The notes under the pieces are model-generated. The model made no database searches, had not been told where the DNA came from, and saw nothing but the letters and a program-made list of their open reading frames with translations. A stretch of 64,000 nt of DNA from Flavobacterium litorale (GTDB lineage: Bacteria; Bacteroidota; Bacteroidia; Flavobacteriales; Flavobacteriaceae), in NCBI RefSeq assembly GCF_019613795.1, contig NZ_CP080429.1, forward strand, positions 587,501-651,500. Direction: 5' to 3'. The position numbers and the translations under genes are program-made. Numbering within the stretch: position 1 is the first letter of the stretch; each line of letters begins with the position of its first letter. This document shows, piece after piece, positions 33,181 to 44,200 of this stretch.

Positions 33181-34728
33181 ATGAATTTTTTTAAACGAAA
33201 TAGGGAGAACGAAACCCCAAAGACAAAGGAGACTATTTTAGAACAGGTTGTATTTGATATGCCGGGTACCGGAACACGAATCACCTATGCGGACAGTTTG
33301 GAAGGGTGCTTTATATGCGGTGCCATAGGCTCGGGTAAATCTAGTGGACTGGCTCAGATGATTGCAAAGTCGTATCTTAAAAATGGCTATTCCTTTTTGG
33401 TACTATGCGCAAAAGTGGATGAAGCTGAACGTTGGAAAAAATATGCTCGAGAAACGGGACGTGAACAAGATCTTGTTGTTTTTAATCAAAACAGCGGCTT
33501 GGCTTTTAACTTTCTCCAATACGAGATGCAACGCAGTGGTGCAGGTGCAGGTGACGTTATCAACTTAAACAGGCTGCTTCAAAATGTTAATGAACTTAGT
33601 AAAATTTTTCATGGCGATAAAGGAGGAAGTAGTGAACGTTTTTGGGATAATGCTGTTCAAAGGCTCATCAGTAATGCCATTATGTTTTTAAAAATGGCCG
33701 GAGCTGAAATAAGCATCGCCAATATCCGCAGGCTTATTTCCGACAGCTTTCAGGAAGAAGACCTGAAGTACTATCATCTGTTAAATAAATTAATACGCTC
33801 TACCGAAGAAATCGAACCGCAAAAAAGAATGTAGGCAAGGGCTGATTATGAGATATTCCGACAATCCAACTTCTTTCTTGGGCTGTTGGAAAAAATAAAC
33901 GGAACTGATTTATCTGAAGAACAGCAGCAGGATTTTGAATTATTGAAAACGTATTGGTTGAACGATTTTGCCCTGCTCTCGGAAAAAACAAGAAGTATTG
34001 TTGTGGAATCCTTTATGGGGATTATAGAGCCTTTCTTGAATGACGGTATTTTACGGCGTCATTTTACAGGGGGATTGAGTGATGAATTAATCCCTGAGAA
34101 TTGTATCGCCAACAATAAGATTGTCATTATTGATTTTCCGATTAAAGCCTATGGGTTAGCAGGCACTTATGCGGCAACCATTATAAAAACAGCTTTTCAG
34201 CAGGCTTTGGAACGCCGTAATATTGAAAGGGAAACCAACCCGAAACCTATGGCTTTATGGATTGACGAGTATCAAAACTTTTGTAATCCGTTGACTGATA
34301 GTATGTTTCAGTTGACCGCGCGTAGTTCTTGGGTTGCTTCTGTTTATATCACTCAGAATATCAATAATTTGCGGTTTGTAATGGGGAATAACCAACCGGA
34401 AGCGAGGGCTAAAAGTCTGCTGGGGAATATTAATCTTAAAATCTTCTGTTCTAATGCTGATTTTGACACTAATGAATGGGCTTCTCAAATGATCGGAAAA
34501 CATTATGTGGAGGTGCAGAACTTGAATTACGACAAGGATATGCAGATGAGTAAAACCAAATCTAAAGAGTTACGGGATAAAGTGGCTATAGATACGTTTA
34601 CCAAGTTAAAGACGGGGAAAAAAGAAAATCGTTATAGTGTGGAAGCAGTGGTTTTTAAATCGGGTAAAGTATGGGGTAAAAATGGTGATAACTTCGCTAT
34701 AGTGAAGTTTGGTCAGAGAATATGCTAA
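33181..34728 (+). pseudogene. Type IV coupling-protein-like (TraG/VirD4 type) gene interrupted by an in-frame TAG
   Basis: The two halves are in one frame. The first 217 residues carry Walker A GAIGSGKSSGLAQM (about 47-60) and end EPQKRM. TAG follows at 33832-33834, then ARADYEIFRQSNFFLGLLEK continues to 34728 and includes ALWIDEYQNFCNPLTDSMFQ (Walker B and TraM-recognition region). The break is one codon. CAG (Gln) to TAG would explain it. Coupling proteins bring relaxase-DNA to a secretion channel. No relaxase or channel genes are near, so the cluster is a remnant. The other genes in the window that end in TAG argue against recoding. Confidence 0.8.
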
Positions 34729-34808
34729 CGCTCTGTCTGATATGGTACCTATGGTGATGGTCTTTTCTCAAAATAAGATGGTCTAAACTGTCATAGTTTT
34801 TTAATACA

Positions 34809-35465
34809 TCATCCCCAAAAATAAATTTTCAAGTGTGCTTCTAGATAAATCTTACTTTTTGAGAAACAGATTGTTTTTCTAGTTAGTCTTTTAATGTGTG
34901 TTCTTAAAGTGAGATTTTTTCTTTCAATGAGGTTAGTGCAATATCGAAATCGTTTATGAGTTGTTTTGGGAATCAGACTGGGATAGATATTCAACTTATC
35001 GGTGTAAATACTGCTTGGATTTAGTAATAAAACTTTATCAATTAAGGGCTTGATATTTTCTTTTGATTTGTTGCCTACAAAAAAAGCAACAACATTTTTG
35101 GTAGTTCTCTCTATAGCATAGGTTATCCATGTTACATTGGCTTTGTTACCTATAAAGCTCCATAATTCGTCAATCTCAAATTTACAACCTAACTTAGTAA
35201 AATTCATAGGTCTTATTTGACCACTTATTTTTAGCATTCTCGAAAGCACTGTTTTATTCGATATTTCTAATATTCGTGAGATGCTCCTTATACCGCAACC
35301 TTCTTTTAGCAGGCTCTTTATTAATGCATTTGTTTCCAACTTATAGGCTTTATATTTGTACGCTTTTTGGAAACTCTTTCTACAATTTTTACAGTAATAA
35401 CGTTGCTCTCCATTGGCTTGTTTTCCATTTTTCACAGCTAATGTTTTACAGCTTGTACATTTCAT
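34809..35465 (-). CDS. IS1-family transposase, 218 aa
   Basis: An InsA-like zinc-ribbon (MKCTSCKTL, RYYCKNCRKSFQ) and helix-turn-helix (GIRSISRILEISNKTVLSRM) are fused in one frame to an InsB-like catalytic domain with FEIDELWSFIG and the C-terminal NLIERKNLTLRTHIKRLTRK. IS1 transposases usually need a frameshift to join the parts. Here a single frame is used. I chose the ATG at 35465. A start 10 codons earlier is possible. The domain order and length indicate an intact enzyme. Confidence 0.85.
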   Translation of the reverse strand: MKCTSCKTLAVKNGKQANGEQRYYCKNCRKSFQKAYKYKAYKLETNALIKSLLKEGCGIRSISRILEISNKTVLSRMLKISGQIRPMNFTKLGCKFEIDELWSFIGNKANVTWITYAIERTTKNVVAFFVGNKSKENIKPLIDKVLLLNPSSIYTDKLNIYPSLIPKTTHKRFRYCTNLIERKNLTLRTHIKRLTRKTICFSKSKIYLEAHLKIYFWG

Positions 35466-35541
35466 AATTTTTCTATCAACTAATTGAAACCACAAAGGTG
35501 ATAAAAATGGGTATTAAAGCCTTTAATTGTGTTTAAAATAG

Positions 35542-35567
35542 AAAGGTGTACATAATTGTACACCTTT
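35542..35567. repeat. Perfect 10-bp inverted repeat inside the IS
   Basis: AAAGGTGTAC (35542-35551) and GTACACCTTT (35558-35567) pair around ATAATT and are followed by T's. It may be a terminator that blocks outside transcription from entering the transposase gene. Confidence 0.55.
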
Positions 35568-35646
35568 TTCTAATCCTATCCTTATTTTAATTTATTGGTT
35601 TTCAGTAAATAACAATTATTTATTCACTATCAACTAATTTAAACCA

Positions 35647-35823
35647 TTACCTACTGGCATCTATATTTCCATTTTCGTCAACAGGTATATTTAAATCTCT
35701 TCCAAAAATACTGGTCATGTCTACTTCGGTAACGTTACTTTGAGTATTGCCCTCTTCATGTGTATAGCCATCAGCAGGATAACCTAAATCCGTTGCCGAA
35801 AGACCGTCTCTATATTGCCTCAT
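35647..35823 (-). pseudogene. 3'-truncated small ORF cut by the IS1-family element
   Basis: The frame encodes MRQYRDGLSATDLGYPADGY and continues THEEGNTQSNVTEVD to NIDAS. It then runs into the IS inverted repeat, which supplies the last codon and the TAA. The upstream frame (PQSFK) has a stop close by, so both ends seem broken. It lies beside the RHS toxin locus and could be a leftover toxin tip or immunity gene. No family is recognised. Confidence 0.45.
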
Positions 35824-35905
35824 TTTAAAGCTTTGAGGTCAATAACAACAATTAGTACTTTAGATGTAAAGATTACTGATTTTAACAATTAACAAACTCA
35901 TTTAT

Positions 35906-36349
35906 CTAATAAAAAGCTCTCATACTATTACTATAAATAACTACATACTTATTATCTTCATATCTTTTTCTTTCGATATAAATATATTTATAGTTCATAT
36001 TGCTCTTCTTTTTTAGATTAAATGAATAATTTAAACTCATATCAGTAATTTTTACATCTAAAGTATTATTTATTCGTATTACCTCAGCGAGTCCTAAAGA
36101 CTCATCACTTTTTATAGTATCATTAAATATAGTTTTATCACCATTCTCGACTTTTATTAAATCTTCTTTAAAAACACTTGTAAAATAAATGAGAGAATAA
36201 ATAGAATCCTTAGCATCTAAATCATTTAAAACCAAATTTCTACTGTCATCACTCATAATAATCATTTCCTTATACTCAGAAAACTTTATTTGAGGAGAGG
36301 AACAACTGTATAAAAAAATAAATAGTGAGTATAAAACAAATTTTCTCAT
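35906..36349 (-). CDS. Lipoprotein, candidate immunity protein to the RHS metzincin toxin, 147 aa
   Basis: The N-terminus RKFVLYSLFIFLYSCSS gives a lipoprotein signal with the Cys at about 16. The rest is charged and beta/helix mixed, with no known domain. It starts 21 bases after the stop of the RHS gene in the same operon, where polymorphic-toxin immunity genes are normally found. A membrane-anchored outer or periplasmic inhibitor would suit a secreted metalloprotease. The immunity role is inferred from position. Confidence 0.6.
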   Translation of the reverse strand: MRKFVLYSLFIFLYSCSSPQIKFSEYKEMIIMSDDSRNLVLNDLDAKDSIYSLIYFTSVFKEDLIKVENGDKTIFNDTIKSDESLGLAEVIRINNTLDVKITDMSLNYSFNLKKKSNMNYKYIYIERKRYEDNKYVVIYSNSMRAFY

Positions 36350-36370
36350 AATTATTATTTGTTAAGATTT

Positions 36371-39300
36371 TTATTGGGTCTGTTGTTCTTCAACTGTGTT
36401 TATAATAACTGATCGTTGAAGTGGAGTTATATTCGTTGCATTAATGCCTTGTGTCATAAGATTATTAGTCCCGTCAACATTTATTTCTTGATGTAATTTT
36501 CTAACACTTGGACTATAATCATAATCTTCAGGATGCTTCAAGCCCCCCATATGTCCGTCCTCATGTGTTCCTGTTTTAGAAGCACTAGTACGACCATTTT
36601 CTTTCGAAACATTAATATGCCCTTGTCCATCAGTTCCAAATATTGTAAGGACATTTACTTCCATTAAATTTTCCTGTGTATTTCCAATTTCATCCGTGTG
36701 TCCAGCAGCACTTTTACCATCTGACTCTACTCCTTTTCCATGTAGCTCTGTGTTGTATTCCCAAATTAATGTAGCATCTTCACTTTCAATAATATTAGTG
36801 TTAACAGTTGTTCCTTCACCCGTTTTGCCATTAAAAGACTCTATTGTTTGGGCTTTTCTAGCTTCAACTAGTGATCGGAACTGTTCATTTGTTAGCATTT
36901 GTTCACCCTTATCATTTAAAGGTACATTATTTACAGGTTTAACTCTTATGGTTAAAGTAATAGATTTACCATCTTCAGATCTTTCAGATGTCATCTCTAG
37001 TCCTTCAAGCTCTACTCCTAAACCTAGCTTATTTTCCTGAAAAGCATAAGTAGAATTATAAACGTATTTTTCCGCCAGCGGGTCAACACACATAAATCTT
37101 CCTATGGCATAATCATAGTTACGCCATTTAAAGCTATCCCAGTTTAGCCCTAATTCATCTTGACGTTCTTGCCCTTGATACATATATTTCTGAGCAAGGT
37201 GATTCCCTCCGTTTATTACATTCCCTATTGTTCTGTGTTTCATTCCAAAGGCGTAGTAATCGTCCTGGGCTATTATCTCACTTTGTATGTTGGTCTTTTT
37301 CAATTCCACATCATCAAACCAAATGGTGTAACCCGTAGTATTGGAAGTTAATTGCCCATCGTTATCCAAACGCAATTTAAGCTTTTTTATGTTGGGTTGT
37401 ACCATTACGGTTTTTGTTACATATACCCAATCATTCAACGTAGTTGGAGGTTGTTGTATTTGGGAGGTTGCGCTGGGTCCTGTAGTGGTGTTCTCGTCTT
37501 GCATGTACAAGAATAACTCGGCTCGGGGTCCGTTGGTGTACACCCATGCAGAGAAGGTGTATTCTGTAGGTTGGGTTATGTCGATATCGATCCAATCATT
37601 CATATAGGCAATCTTCTCAATATCGGTTTCATTGTCAATACGTGCGGAGTAGCTACCTGTTCGAAGTTTTCCAGTAGGGTAGCTGCTAAAGCCTGTCCAA
37701 CTGCCTTGGGTTTCAAAACTGTCCTCTACAAGGTAGCGGCTGGCATCGTTTATGGTACCGTCGTCATCGGCATCGCTATAGCTCAGGCGGGTGTTACCCA
37801 AATGGTCTTTGTATTGGTACACATACTCAAAGTCGTTGGTGTTATAATACGGTAAGCTTTCAGGGTAATTTGGGTCTGCTGGGGTTATTGCTGGTACTGT
37901 TACGTAACCTTCGGGGTGGCTAAAAAATTGTAGTACGGGTGCGTTGTTATCTGTGCTTTCGTATACGTAACCATTGGCATAATCGGTTATGGTGGTTGCT
38001 GTGCCTTGGGCTACCGTTTTTTGTAGTTTGGTGCCTGTAGCATCGTAAACGTAGTGTATGGTACCTACTTGCTCGCCTGTTAGGGTTATGTGGGTGGGCA
38101 GGTTAAGGTGGTTGTATTGTATTTGTTCGGCTTCTACTTCACCTATGCCTTTGTTAAGGTCCATTACCATGTTGCCGTTGGGGTCGTACTTGTAATCTTG
38201 GTCGCTGCCTGTAGCACGGTTTTTAAAACCTTCGGTGGCACTGGCGGTGTCGTTTACGTAGCGGAGTTGGTTGCTATCGGGAAAATAGGCATAAATGAGT
38301 CCGTCTATGGTGTCGTACGTAGGGGGTAGCGCGCCGCCTACTAGTCCTTTTCGGTTTAGTTTTTTTAGGTTTCCGTTTTTGTCGTATGTTATTTGGCTGG
38401 TGCTGTAGTTGGCGGGCGAGCGATCTACGCCGTTTTTGTATTGGGCGAGTTGGATGCGGTTTAGCGCATCGTAATGGTAAAAGTAGCCTTTGCGTATGTT
38501 GTCGGTACGGCTGCGCCAAAAGGTTTCGCTTATGTTACCGTTGTATAGCGGTATGGCGTTTACTTCTTCGTTTAGGTTGTAATTTATCTTAAAGGCAAAC
38601 AAATCGTTGGTTACAGGCATATCAGGGTTGTTTATGCTGGTTAGCCACCCGCGTATGTTGTAGGTATAATCTACGGTTTGTAGGGGTATGTAGCTAAGGG
38701 TACCGTTGTCTTTTCCTCCTACGCCTTTTTGTGCTAATTGCCCTAGTTCGTCGTAATGGTTTTGGGCTATTACGTGGGTATAGGGTCCTATTTGCCATCC
38801 ACTTTGTGGGGTTTGCGATTGTTTGTGGTCGAGCAGCTTGCCTTGGGTATCGTAATCAAAACGGTTGTACACTACTAAATCGGGGAATCCTGTGCGTTTG
38901 TGTTGGCTTTCGGTATGGGTTACTTGTCCTGTAAAATCGAGACTGGTTTTGGTAATGTCCTCAGTACCTAAATAGTTGTTTTTACTATGGCTCCATATGG
39001 AGCGTCCTTTCTCGTCGTAGGCATTTACAGTAGTTATCCAATGGGTATTGCCTACATTTACGGTGTTGTTTTCTAACACGCGCACTTTGGTTACAGTGGG
39101 TAAGCCTTTGGTTACGGTACTAATTTGAGGGATGGTAGCTGTAGTTGGTACTGTAATACCATCCGTATCGGTAGTATAATCGTCGTAATAGCTAACGGTT
39201 AAGATATTTCGTAATATACCAGGTTTTGCTGCTACTTGGGTATAATCAAAACTAACTCCCTCTGTAGTTAAAGGGGTTGTTAAGGTCTCGTAAAGTTCTT

Positions 39301-41233
39301 GAGGGCTCGTTACACCATTTGCACCGTCTTGTAAAATCTCTCGAGTTGTTCCTGGTTTGTAATATATTCCTGTATAGGCTACTCGCCCTAAAGCATCGTA
39401 TTTTGTTGTTAGCCATTCATCTTCTAATCGTTGGTTTTCATCTTGGGTTACTATGGGGCGGTCTAGCTTATCGTATACAATATACGTCCAACCTGCATCG
39501 GGGATGTGTTTTTCTATTACACGGTTACGACTGTCGTAATGGTAGATGTAGCATAGACCGTATAATGTACCGAATCGTACTTTAAAGGTTACATCGTTCA
39601 ATAAATTACCCGAGAAGTTTACGTTGTTGAATTGCCCTGAGCCTGTGATGTTGAGTTCGTTCCCTTTTATGGATATTCCGTAATTGTAACCTGCTCCACC
39701 AATAACACCAAAATCCATATCGGGTAGGCTTCGTTGTAACGGTAGTGTTATTACGTTACCTTGGTTAAACTCTAACGGTGTGGTTGAGGATAGGTTTATG
39801 GCAAGGGTAACGGCATCGTTTTCGTCTACGGTTATGGCTATACCGCCCATAGCGCCGTAGGGGTTTGGGGTATAGGTGGTAAGTATTTCGCTATTGTCTA
39901 ATGTTGCAATGTCATTTTCGTAATCGCGTGCTACTGTGGCATCGGCTTTGCAAAACGCTGTCCATGGGTAGTTCATGCTATAGGAGAGCTGCTGCGCACT
40001 GTTAAAGGCGGTGTTTAACGAGGGGACATCGCCGTTTCCTTGTACCTCGATGGTATTGCCTTTTATGATAAAGGTGTAACTGTAGCCTGTACCTGATACT
40101 CTACCAATTTCGGTGTCTTGAAAGGTACCGATATCTTTTAGGTCTAAAATAATACCTGTACGATAGGGCATGGGGGTACTGGTGGCTATATTAATACTCA
40201 TAGTCAGTGTACCATCTGACTGTGGGGTAACAGAGAAGCCGCCTTGTCCTCCATACTGGTCGATTAAATCGAGGTTGAGTATTTCGGCGTTTTCGTAGTC
40301 TTGTAAGTAACGCCCATAATCTTGTGCCAGTTGCGCATCTACTTGGGAAAGGCTTGTCCACGGATAATTATTCCCTGGGTTGAGTAATGTGGATGTTTCT
40401 TGTACGATTTGATCGGCAGCAAGTGGTGGGATTACATAGGTTAAATTCGAGAATTTATCGTATACGTAGTAGGTATCGTGGGGTTGGTCGTTATCGTAAT
40501 TTCTTTTTAAAACTACTCTGCCCATATCGTCGGTAAACTCTTCGGTAGTTTTGTTATTGCCATCGGCAGGCACCCAGTTTTCGTCCTTTGTTATGGTTTT
40601 GTACAGTTGGTTTGCGTCGTAGTAGTTTTTATATACTAATCTGGGTTTTTCGGGGTTTTCAATACTGTTTTCTTCTTCAAAGGCTACGTCAAAGTATCTT
40701 ACTTCGGCTGCCTTATTGAGTTGATATTTTATTTTTACTGTATGGTCGTCATCATTATCAACATTGTTATCAATATCAATTGTTCCTTCCCATGGGTTTC
40801 CAGGTGCAGCTTGTTTACGGGTGCGGTTTAGCGGGGAGTTTTCTAAAAAGGATTGGCTATACGGGTTTTGTGTGTTTTCGTATTTGGGTGTATTATAAAA
40901 ATTTTGCGTATTGGTAAGTGCGTTTGGCTCATAATCAAAGTCGGAACTGGAGGAAGCATAGGGTAAATATTGTTTTATTTGCCTTCCGAATTCATCGTAC
41001 TCGATATGGGTAACGATATTTTTTTCGTTGCCTGATGCTTTGGCTACTATTTGTTGTATTGGACGCCCTAAGCCATCTAAGTAGGTGATATTGGTACGTG
41101 CTTTTGAGGTGTCTTGAACTGCTGTAGCACTATGGGCTGTACGATAGGTCATGGACTTAACATAGTTCTCTGTTTCTGTTTGGCTGAATCCAAGTATTGG
41201 GAGTAACAACAGAATATATACTATATTTTTCAT
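36371..41233 (-). CDS. RHS polymorphic toxin with C-terminal metzincin-like domain, about 1620 aa
   Basis: I chose the start at 41233, where MKNIVYILLLLPILGFSQ is a signal peptide. A longer frame adds 34 residues that do not look secretory. Next come a DUF6443-like N-terminal region (TNITYLDGLGRPIQQ) and many RHS/YD repeats. The conserved core end is GRFMCVDPLAEKY to LGVELEGLE. The final 150 residues form a separate domain with HEDGHMGGLKH (HExxHxxGxxH, codons near 36565), plus NNLMTQG, resembling the Met-turn of metzincins. The RHS shell encloses the toxin, and the lipoprotein gene follows. Confidence 0.85.
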   Translation of the reverse strand: MKNIVYILLLLPILGFSQTETENYVKSMTYRTAHSATAVQDTSKARTNITYLDGLGRPIQQIVAKASGNEKNIVTHIEYDEFGRQIKQYLPYASSSSDFDYEPNALTNTQNFYNTPKYENTQNPYSQSFLENSPLNRTRKQAAPGNPWEGTIDIDNNVDNDDDHTVKIKYQLNKAAEVRYFDVAFEEENSIENPEKPRLVYKNYYDANQLYKTITKDENWVPADGNNKTTEEFTDDMGRVVLKRNYDNDQPHDTYYVYDKFSNLTYVIPPLAADQIVQETSTLLNPGNNYPWTSLSQVDAQLAQDYGRYLQDYENAEILNLDLIDQYGGQGGFSVTPQSDGTLTMSINIATSTPMPYRTGIILDLKDIGTFQDTEIGRVSGTGYSYTFIIKGNTIEVQGNGDVPSLNTAFNSAQQLSYSMNYPWTAFCKADATVARDYENDIATLDNSEILTTYTPNPYGAMGGIAITVDENDAVTLAINLSSTTPLEFNQGNVITLPLQRSLPDMDFGVIGGAGYNYGISIKGNELNITGSGQFNNVNFSGNLLNDVTFKVRFGTLYGLCYIYHYDSRNRVIEKHIPDAGWTYIVYDKLDRPIVTQDENQRLEDEWLTTKYDALGRVAYTGIYYKPGTTREILQDGANGVTSPQELYETLTTPLTTEGVSFDYTQVAAKPGILRNILTVSYYDDYTTDTDGITVPTTATIPQISTVTKGLPTVTKVRVLENNTVNVGNTHWITTVNAYDEKGRSIWSHSKNNYLGTEDITKTSLDFTGQVTHTESQHKRTGFPDLVVYNRFDYDTQGKLLDHKQSQTPQSGWQIGPYTHVIAQNHYDELGQLAQKGVGGKDNGTLSYIPLQTVDYTYNIRGWLTSINNPDMPVTNDLFAFKINYNLNEEVNAIPLYNGNISETFWRSRTDNIRKGYFYHYDALNRIQLAQYKNGVDRSPANYSTSQITYDKNGNLKKLNRKGLVGGALPPTYDTIDGLIYAYFPDSNQLRYVNDTASATEGFKNRATGSDQDYKYDPNGNMVMDLNKGIGEVEAEQIQYNHLNLPTHITLTGEQVGTIHYVYDATGTKLQKTVAQGTATTITDYANGYVYESTDNNAPVLQFFSHPEGYVTVPAITPADPNYPESLPYYNTNDFEYVYQYKDHLGNTRLSYSDADDDGTINDASRYLVEDSFETQGSWTGFSSYPTGKLRTGSYSARIDNETDIEKIAYMNDWIDIDITQPTEYTFSAWVYTNGPRAELFLYMQDENTTTGPSATSQIQQPPTTLNDWVYVTKTVMVQPNIKKLKLRLDNDGQLTSNTTGYTIWFDDVELKKTNIQSEIIAQDDYYAFGMKHRTIGNVINGGNHLAQKYMYQGQERQDELGLNWDSFKWRNYDYAIGRFMCVDPLAEKYVYNSTYAFQENKLGLGVELEGLEMTSERSEDGKSITLTIRVKPVNNVPLNDKGEQMLTNEQFRSLVEARKAQTIESFNGKTGEGTTVNTNIIESEDATLIWEYNTELHGKGVESDGKSAAGHTDEIGNTQENLMEVNVLTIFGTDGQGHINVSKENGRTSASKTGTHEDGHMGGLKHPEDYDYSPSVRKLHQEINVDGTNNLMTQGINATNITPLQRSVIINTVEEQQTQ

Positions 41234-41276
41234 GAATTGGTTTTTTGTTGATTGTAATAATAACATATTGTAAAGA

Positions 41277-44200
41277 TTATTCTGTTGGCTCTGTTCGGTA
41301 ATGGTATTCGTTTTCAGAGAGTACGTTTCCTTCATGGTCTATTACTTTGGTAAGTCGACCAAAGGCATCGTATTTGTACTCTATTTTAATGCCTCTTGGA
41401 TCTTTAACACTTAAAACAACGCCTCTAGCGGCATCGTGAATTAGGGTTGTAACCTGATAATTGGACAATGTTGATTGCAAATTATCAAGTGCTGTTTCTA
41501 AAGCCATTAACGTAGATGAATCTGAATGAACATGATTATCGGAGGCTGTTTTTGCAATAGTAATAGCATCAGATATCGTCGTGTTTAGGTTATTTGTGCT
41601 AAAATTATCAATTTTTGCAATGGGTAGTGTGCCGTTGTACCCCCATATGTAATAGGTATGTGTGCCTAAGGTTGGCGATACTTCTACTGCGTTACCCAGT
41701 TCGTTGTATTGGTGATATTCTATTCGTTCATCGCCTACTATACCTGTGCCTTTTATGGTTTCTGCTTTGCTGGGTAATAATAGTCCATTAAAATTGCTAT
41801 ACTTGGTAATTACTTTTTGTAAGGGCTCGTTGTTTTTATAACTGGCTACTACAATAGGGGCGTTAATAATATTTTTAGTTATCATTTCGTCTATTACATC
41901 CTCTTCAATATCTGTAAACAAACTACTATCGTATCCACCCTGGCTTGGTGCTGGTACTGGGTAATCGTAGGTTGTTTTGTATTCGTTAACCTCATTGCCT
42001 TGGTTTACTATACTGGTCTGGCTTTTTATTTGGTAATTTGCTGTATTGTATTCGTAGGTGGTTAGGGTGCTTTTTGAAGTTTCAACGCCATTATCACGAT
42101 AATACTGTATGTTTTGTGTTTGTTGTAATACTGCTTTGCGAGATTCAATGTCGTTTCTTACGTATTTGTAATGATCAAAAGTAGTACAACTATTATTATC
42201 ATTAGGATCACCCAGAAAGTCACAAATTTGGTATTGGTCTTCTATAAAACAATCTGCTTGCCCTCCTATAGCACCTGATGCATCGCACTGAGGTCGCATT
42301 GGTATTCCTGGAAGCCCCGTATTATAGCTTTCCCAAGTATCATAAAAAACAATCCACTCACAATCATCATGTAGTGGTTTGTAAATATTTAATGAGAAAA
42401 CAGCATCCCCAACAATAGTGTCTTCATCGTAGGTATTAATGGTTTCTTGCAGCTTCTGATCTGAATTATCCATTACCGTTGTTTTTAATAAGAGCCCACG
42501 CTTATAATCACGCGCTGGGGGTTCGTTATAAGGGTAAGTGTAGTAGATCGGATCTAAAGGAGCATCGTAAGCAGAAGTATAATTATATTGCGTATATCCT
42601 TTGGGATAATAGGATTGTATATGTGATACAATATCTGTATCCAAATCTTGTATAATTTCTTCGCGAGTATATCCCCCTTCGATTGCTTTTACTGAACGAT
42701 ATGTAACATAATTTCCTCCTTTGGCTAAAAATACAACGGGCTCATTAGTAATTACATTATAAGTTATTGTTCGTGGCATGAAACCTCCTACAAGGCTGTT
42801 GTCACCACTATTGTGTAAGAATCTCCTGTCCGAAGAATTATAGTTTTTTACAATATCGTGTGCTCCTTCAGTGACTCCATTGGAAGCGTTGAATTTAACA
42901 ATGTGTTCGATTATTGTCATATTAGGCTCTCCCGTGATAGGATTAATACCTTGACCTATTAATGTATCTTTGCGAATACTGTCTCCAACAAAATGATAAT
43001 CATAATTTATTGTTTTTCTTATCTCACCACCCTGGTCAAAAGATTTATCAACAAAAGAAATGCCTCCTATTCTTACACCTCCACCAAATAAGTAACCATT
43101 TATTTTAGTTTGTTTGCGGTAGTTTATATTAGTATAGCCTTGTACAATCGACCCTGCATCAGCATCGTCTATAAGTACGCTAGTATTACTTATCACAACT
43201 TTAAATGTTAAATACCCCTTGGGTACGTAAATAAAACCGTTATGGTTGTCAACATCAGCTAAATCATAGGATATGTTGTAGCTACCGCCCGTAATTTCTA
43301 GGCTTAATTTATCTTGATGCTGTATGTTTGCGGTAATATTAACCTCAACCTTAATACGCTGAGGGTGAGTAATAAGAATTGATACTCCATCATCAGTATG
43401 GGTTGTATAATTGGTGTCAGCCACTCCAACTTGAAAAGCGGAATCAGAATATTTAGAGTCACTATTTTCATTTAGAGGGTTCAAATGATAGCTATCCAAA
43501 AACTTGTTCCCTTTTTCATATGTAAAAGTATTAGAATCGAAACCAAAAAGTTTGCTCCCTCCAGTTGGGTAAGTTATTTTAGTTAACACCCCTCTTTTTA
43601 CTGCACTATAATCGTAATAGAACAGTTCGTGAATATCATGTAAAACTTCTCTAAAATCACCGTTTTCATAGCCCCATGGATCAAGATTGCCTGAAGTTAT
43701 AGACTGAAAATTATCGTTATCAAAATATTCAAATAGGTATTCTTGTGGGTCGAGTAAAGAACCTATGGTTACTCCGTTTAGCCATAGTCTTCTGCTATCA
43801 GTATCCTCAATTCGATGATACGCTCCATTTGGTTTTTTTTCAATTGTCTTAGTAGTTTTGGTACCATGATGCAGAGTTATTGATTGATATACATCGGCAG
43901 CACTCCTTTTTAATAAGATTTGTTCCAGATAAACACCGTTGTTTTCTGGATTGGTACCTTGGTTTGATACTTTAAACTCAAATTGAGTTCCATCCCTAAA
44001 ATAAACGTAATTTAATTTTTTTGTATCCACTTCGATAATAGTCCAAGACTGAGAACGTTCAGGACGTAAGTACTGTATATTAGCAGAATTCCCGAGTAGA
44101 GTGTTCATGGCACTGCTAGATGGAGAGGTAATTCTGTTTTCTGTTCGACTAGGAGTAGTAGAATAATTTTCTTGGCTATCGGTGTAAGTAAAAGTAGCTA

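Larger units (their letters stand above)
34753..35651 (-). mobile_element. IS1-family insertion sequence (about 0.9 kb)
   Basis: The boundaries are candidate terminal inverted repeats: GGTGATGGTCT at 34753-34763 and, on the other strand, GGTAATGGTTT ending at 35651 (9 of 11 match). IS1-type ends start GGTGATG/GGTAATG. The transposase fills most of the interior. I see no clear target-site duplication, so one end may be off or the flanks have changed. Confidence 0.6.

Noticed and set aside
33832-33834. Amber recoding (pyrrolysine or suppressor) at the coupling-protein gene
   Set aside because: TAG ends other genes in this window (for example 1209 and 26460), and no recoding signal is visible, so a simple nonsense mutation is preferred.
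34744-35660. A target-site duplication at the IS1-family element
   Set aside because: The 8-9 bases flanking the proposed ends (GTACCTAT left, TACTGGCA right) do not match. None can be claimed.
36696-39585. Several forward frames of 60-110 codons opposite the RHS toxin gene
   Set aside because: They lie antisense to a clearly coding frame, overlap each other and have no domains. They come from the repeat-rich codon pattern of the RHS gene.
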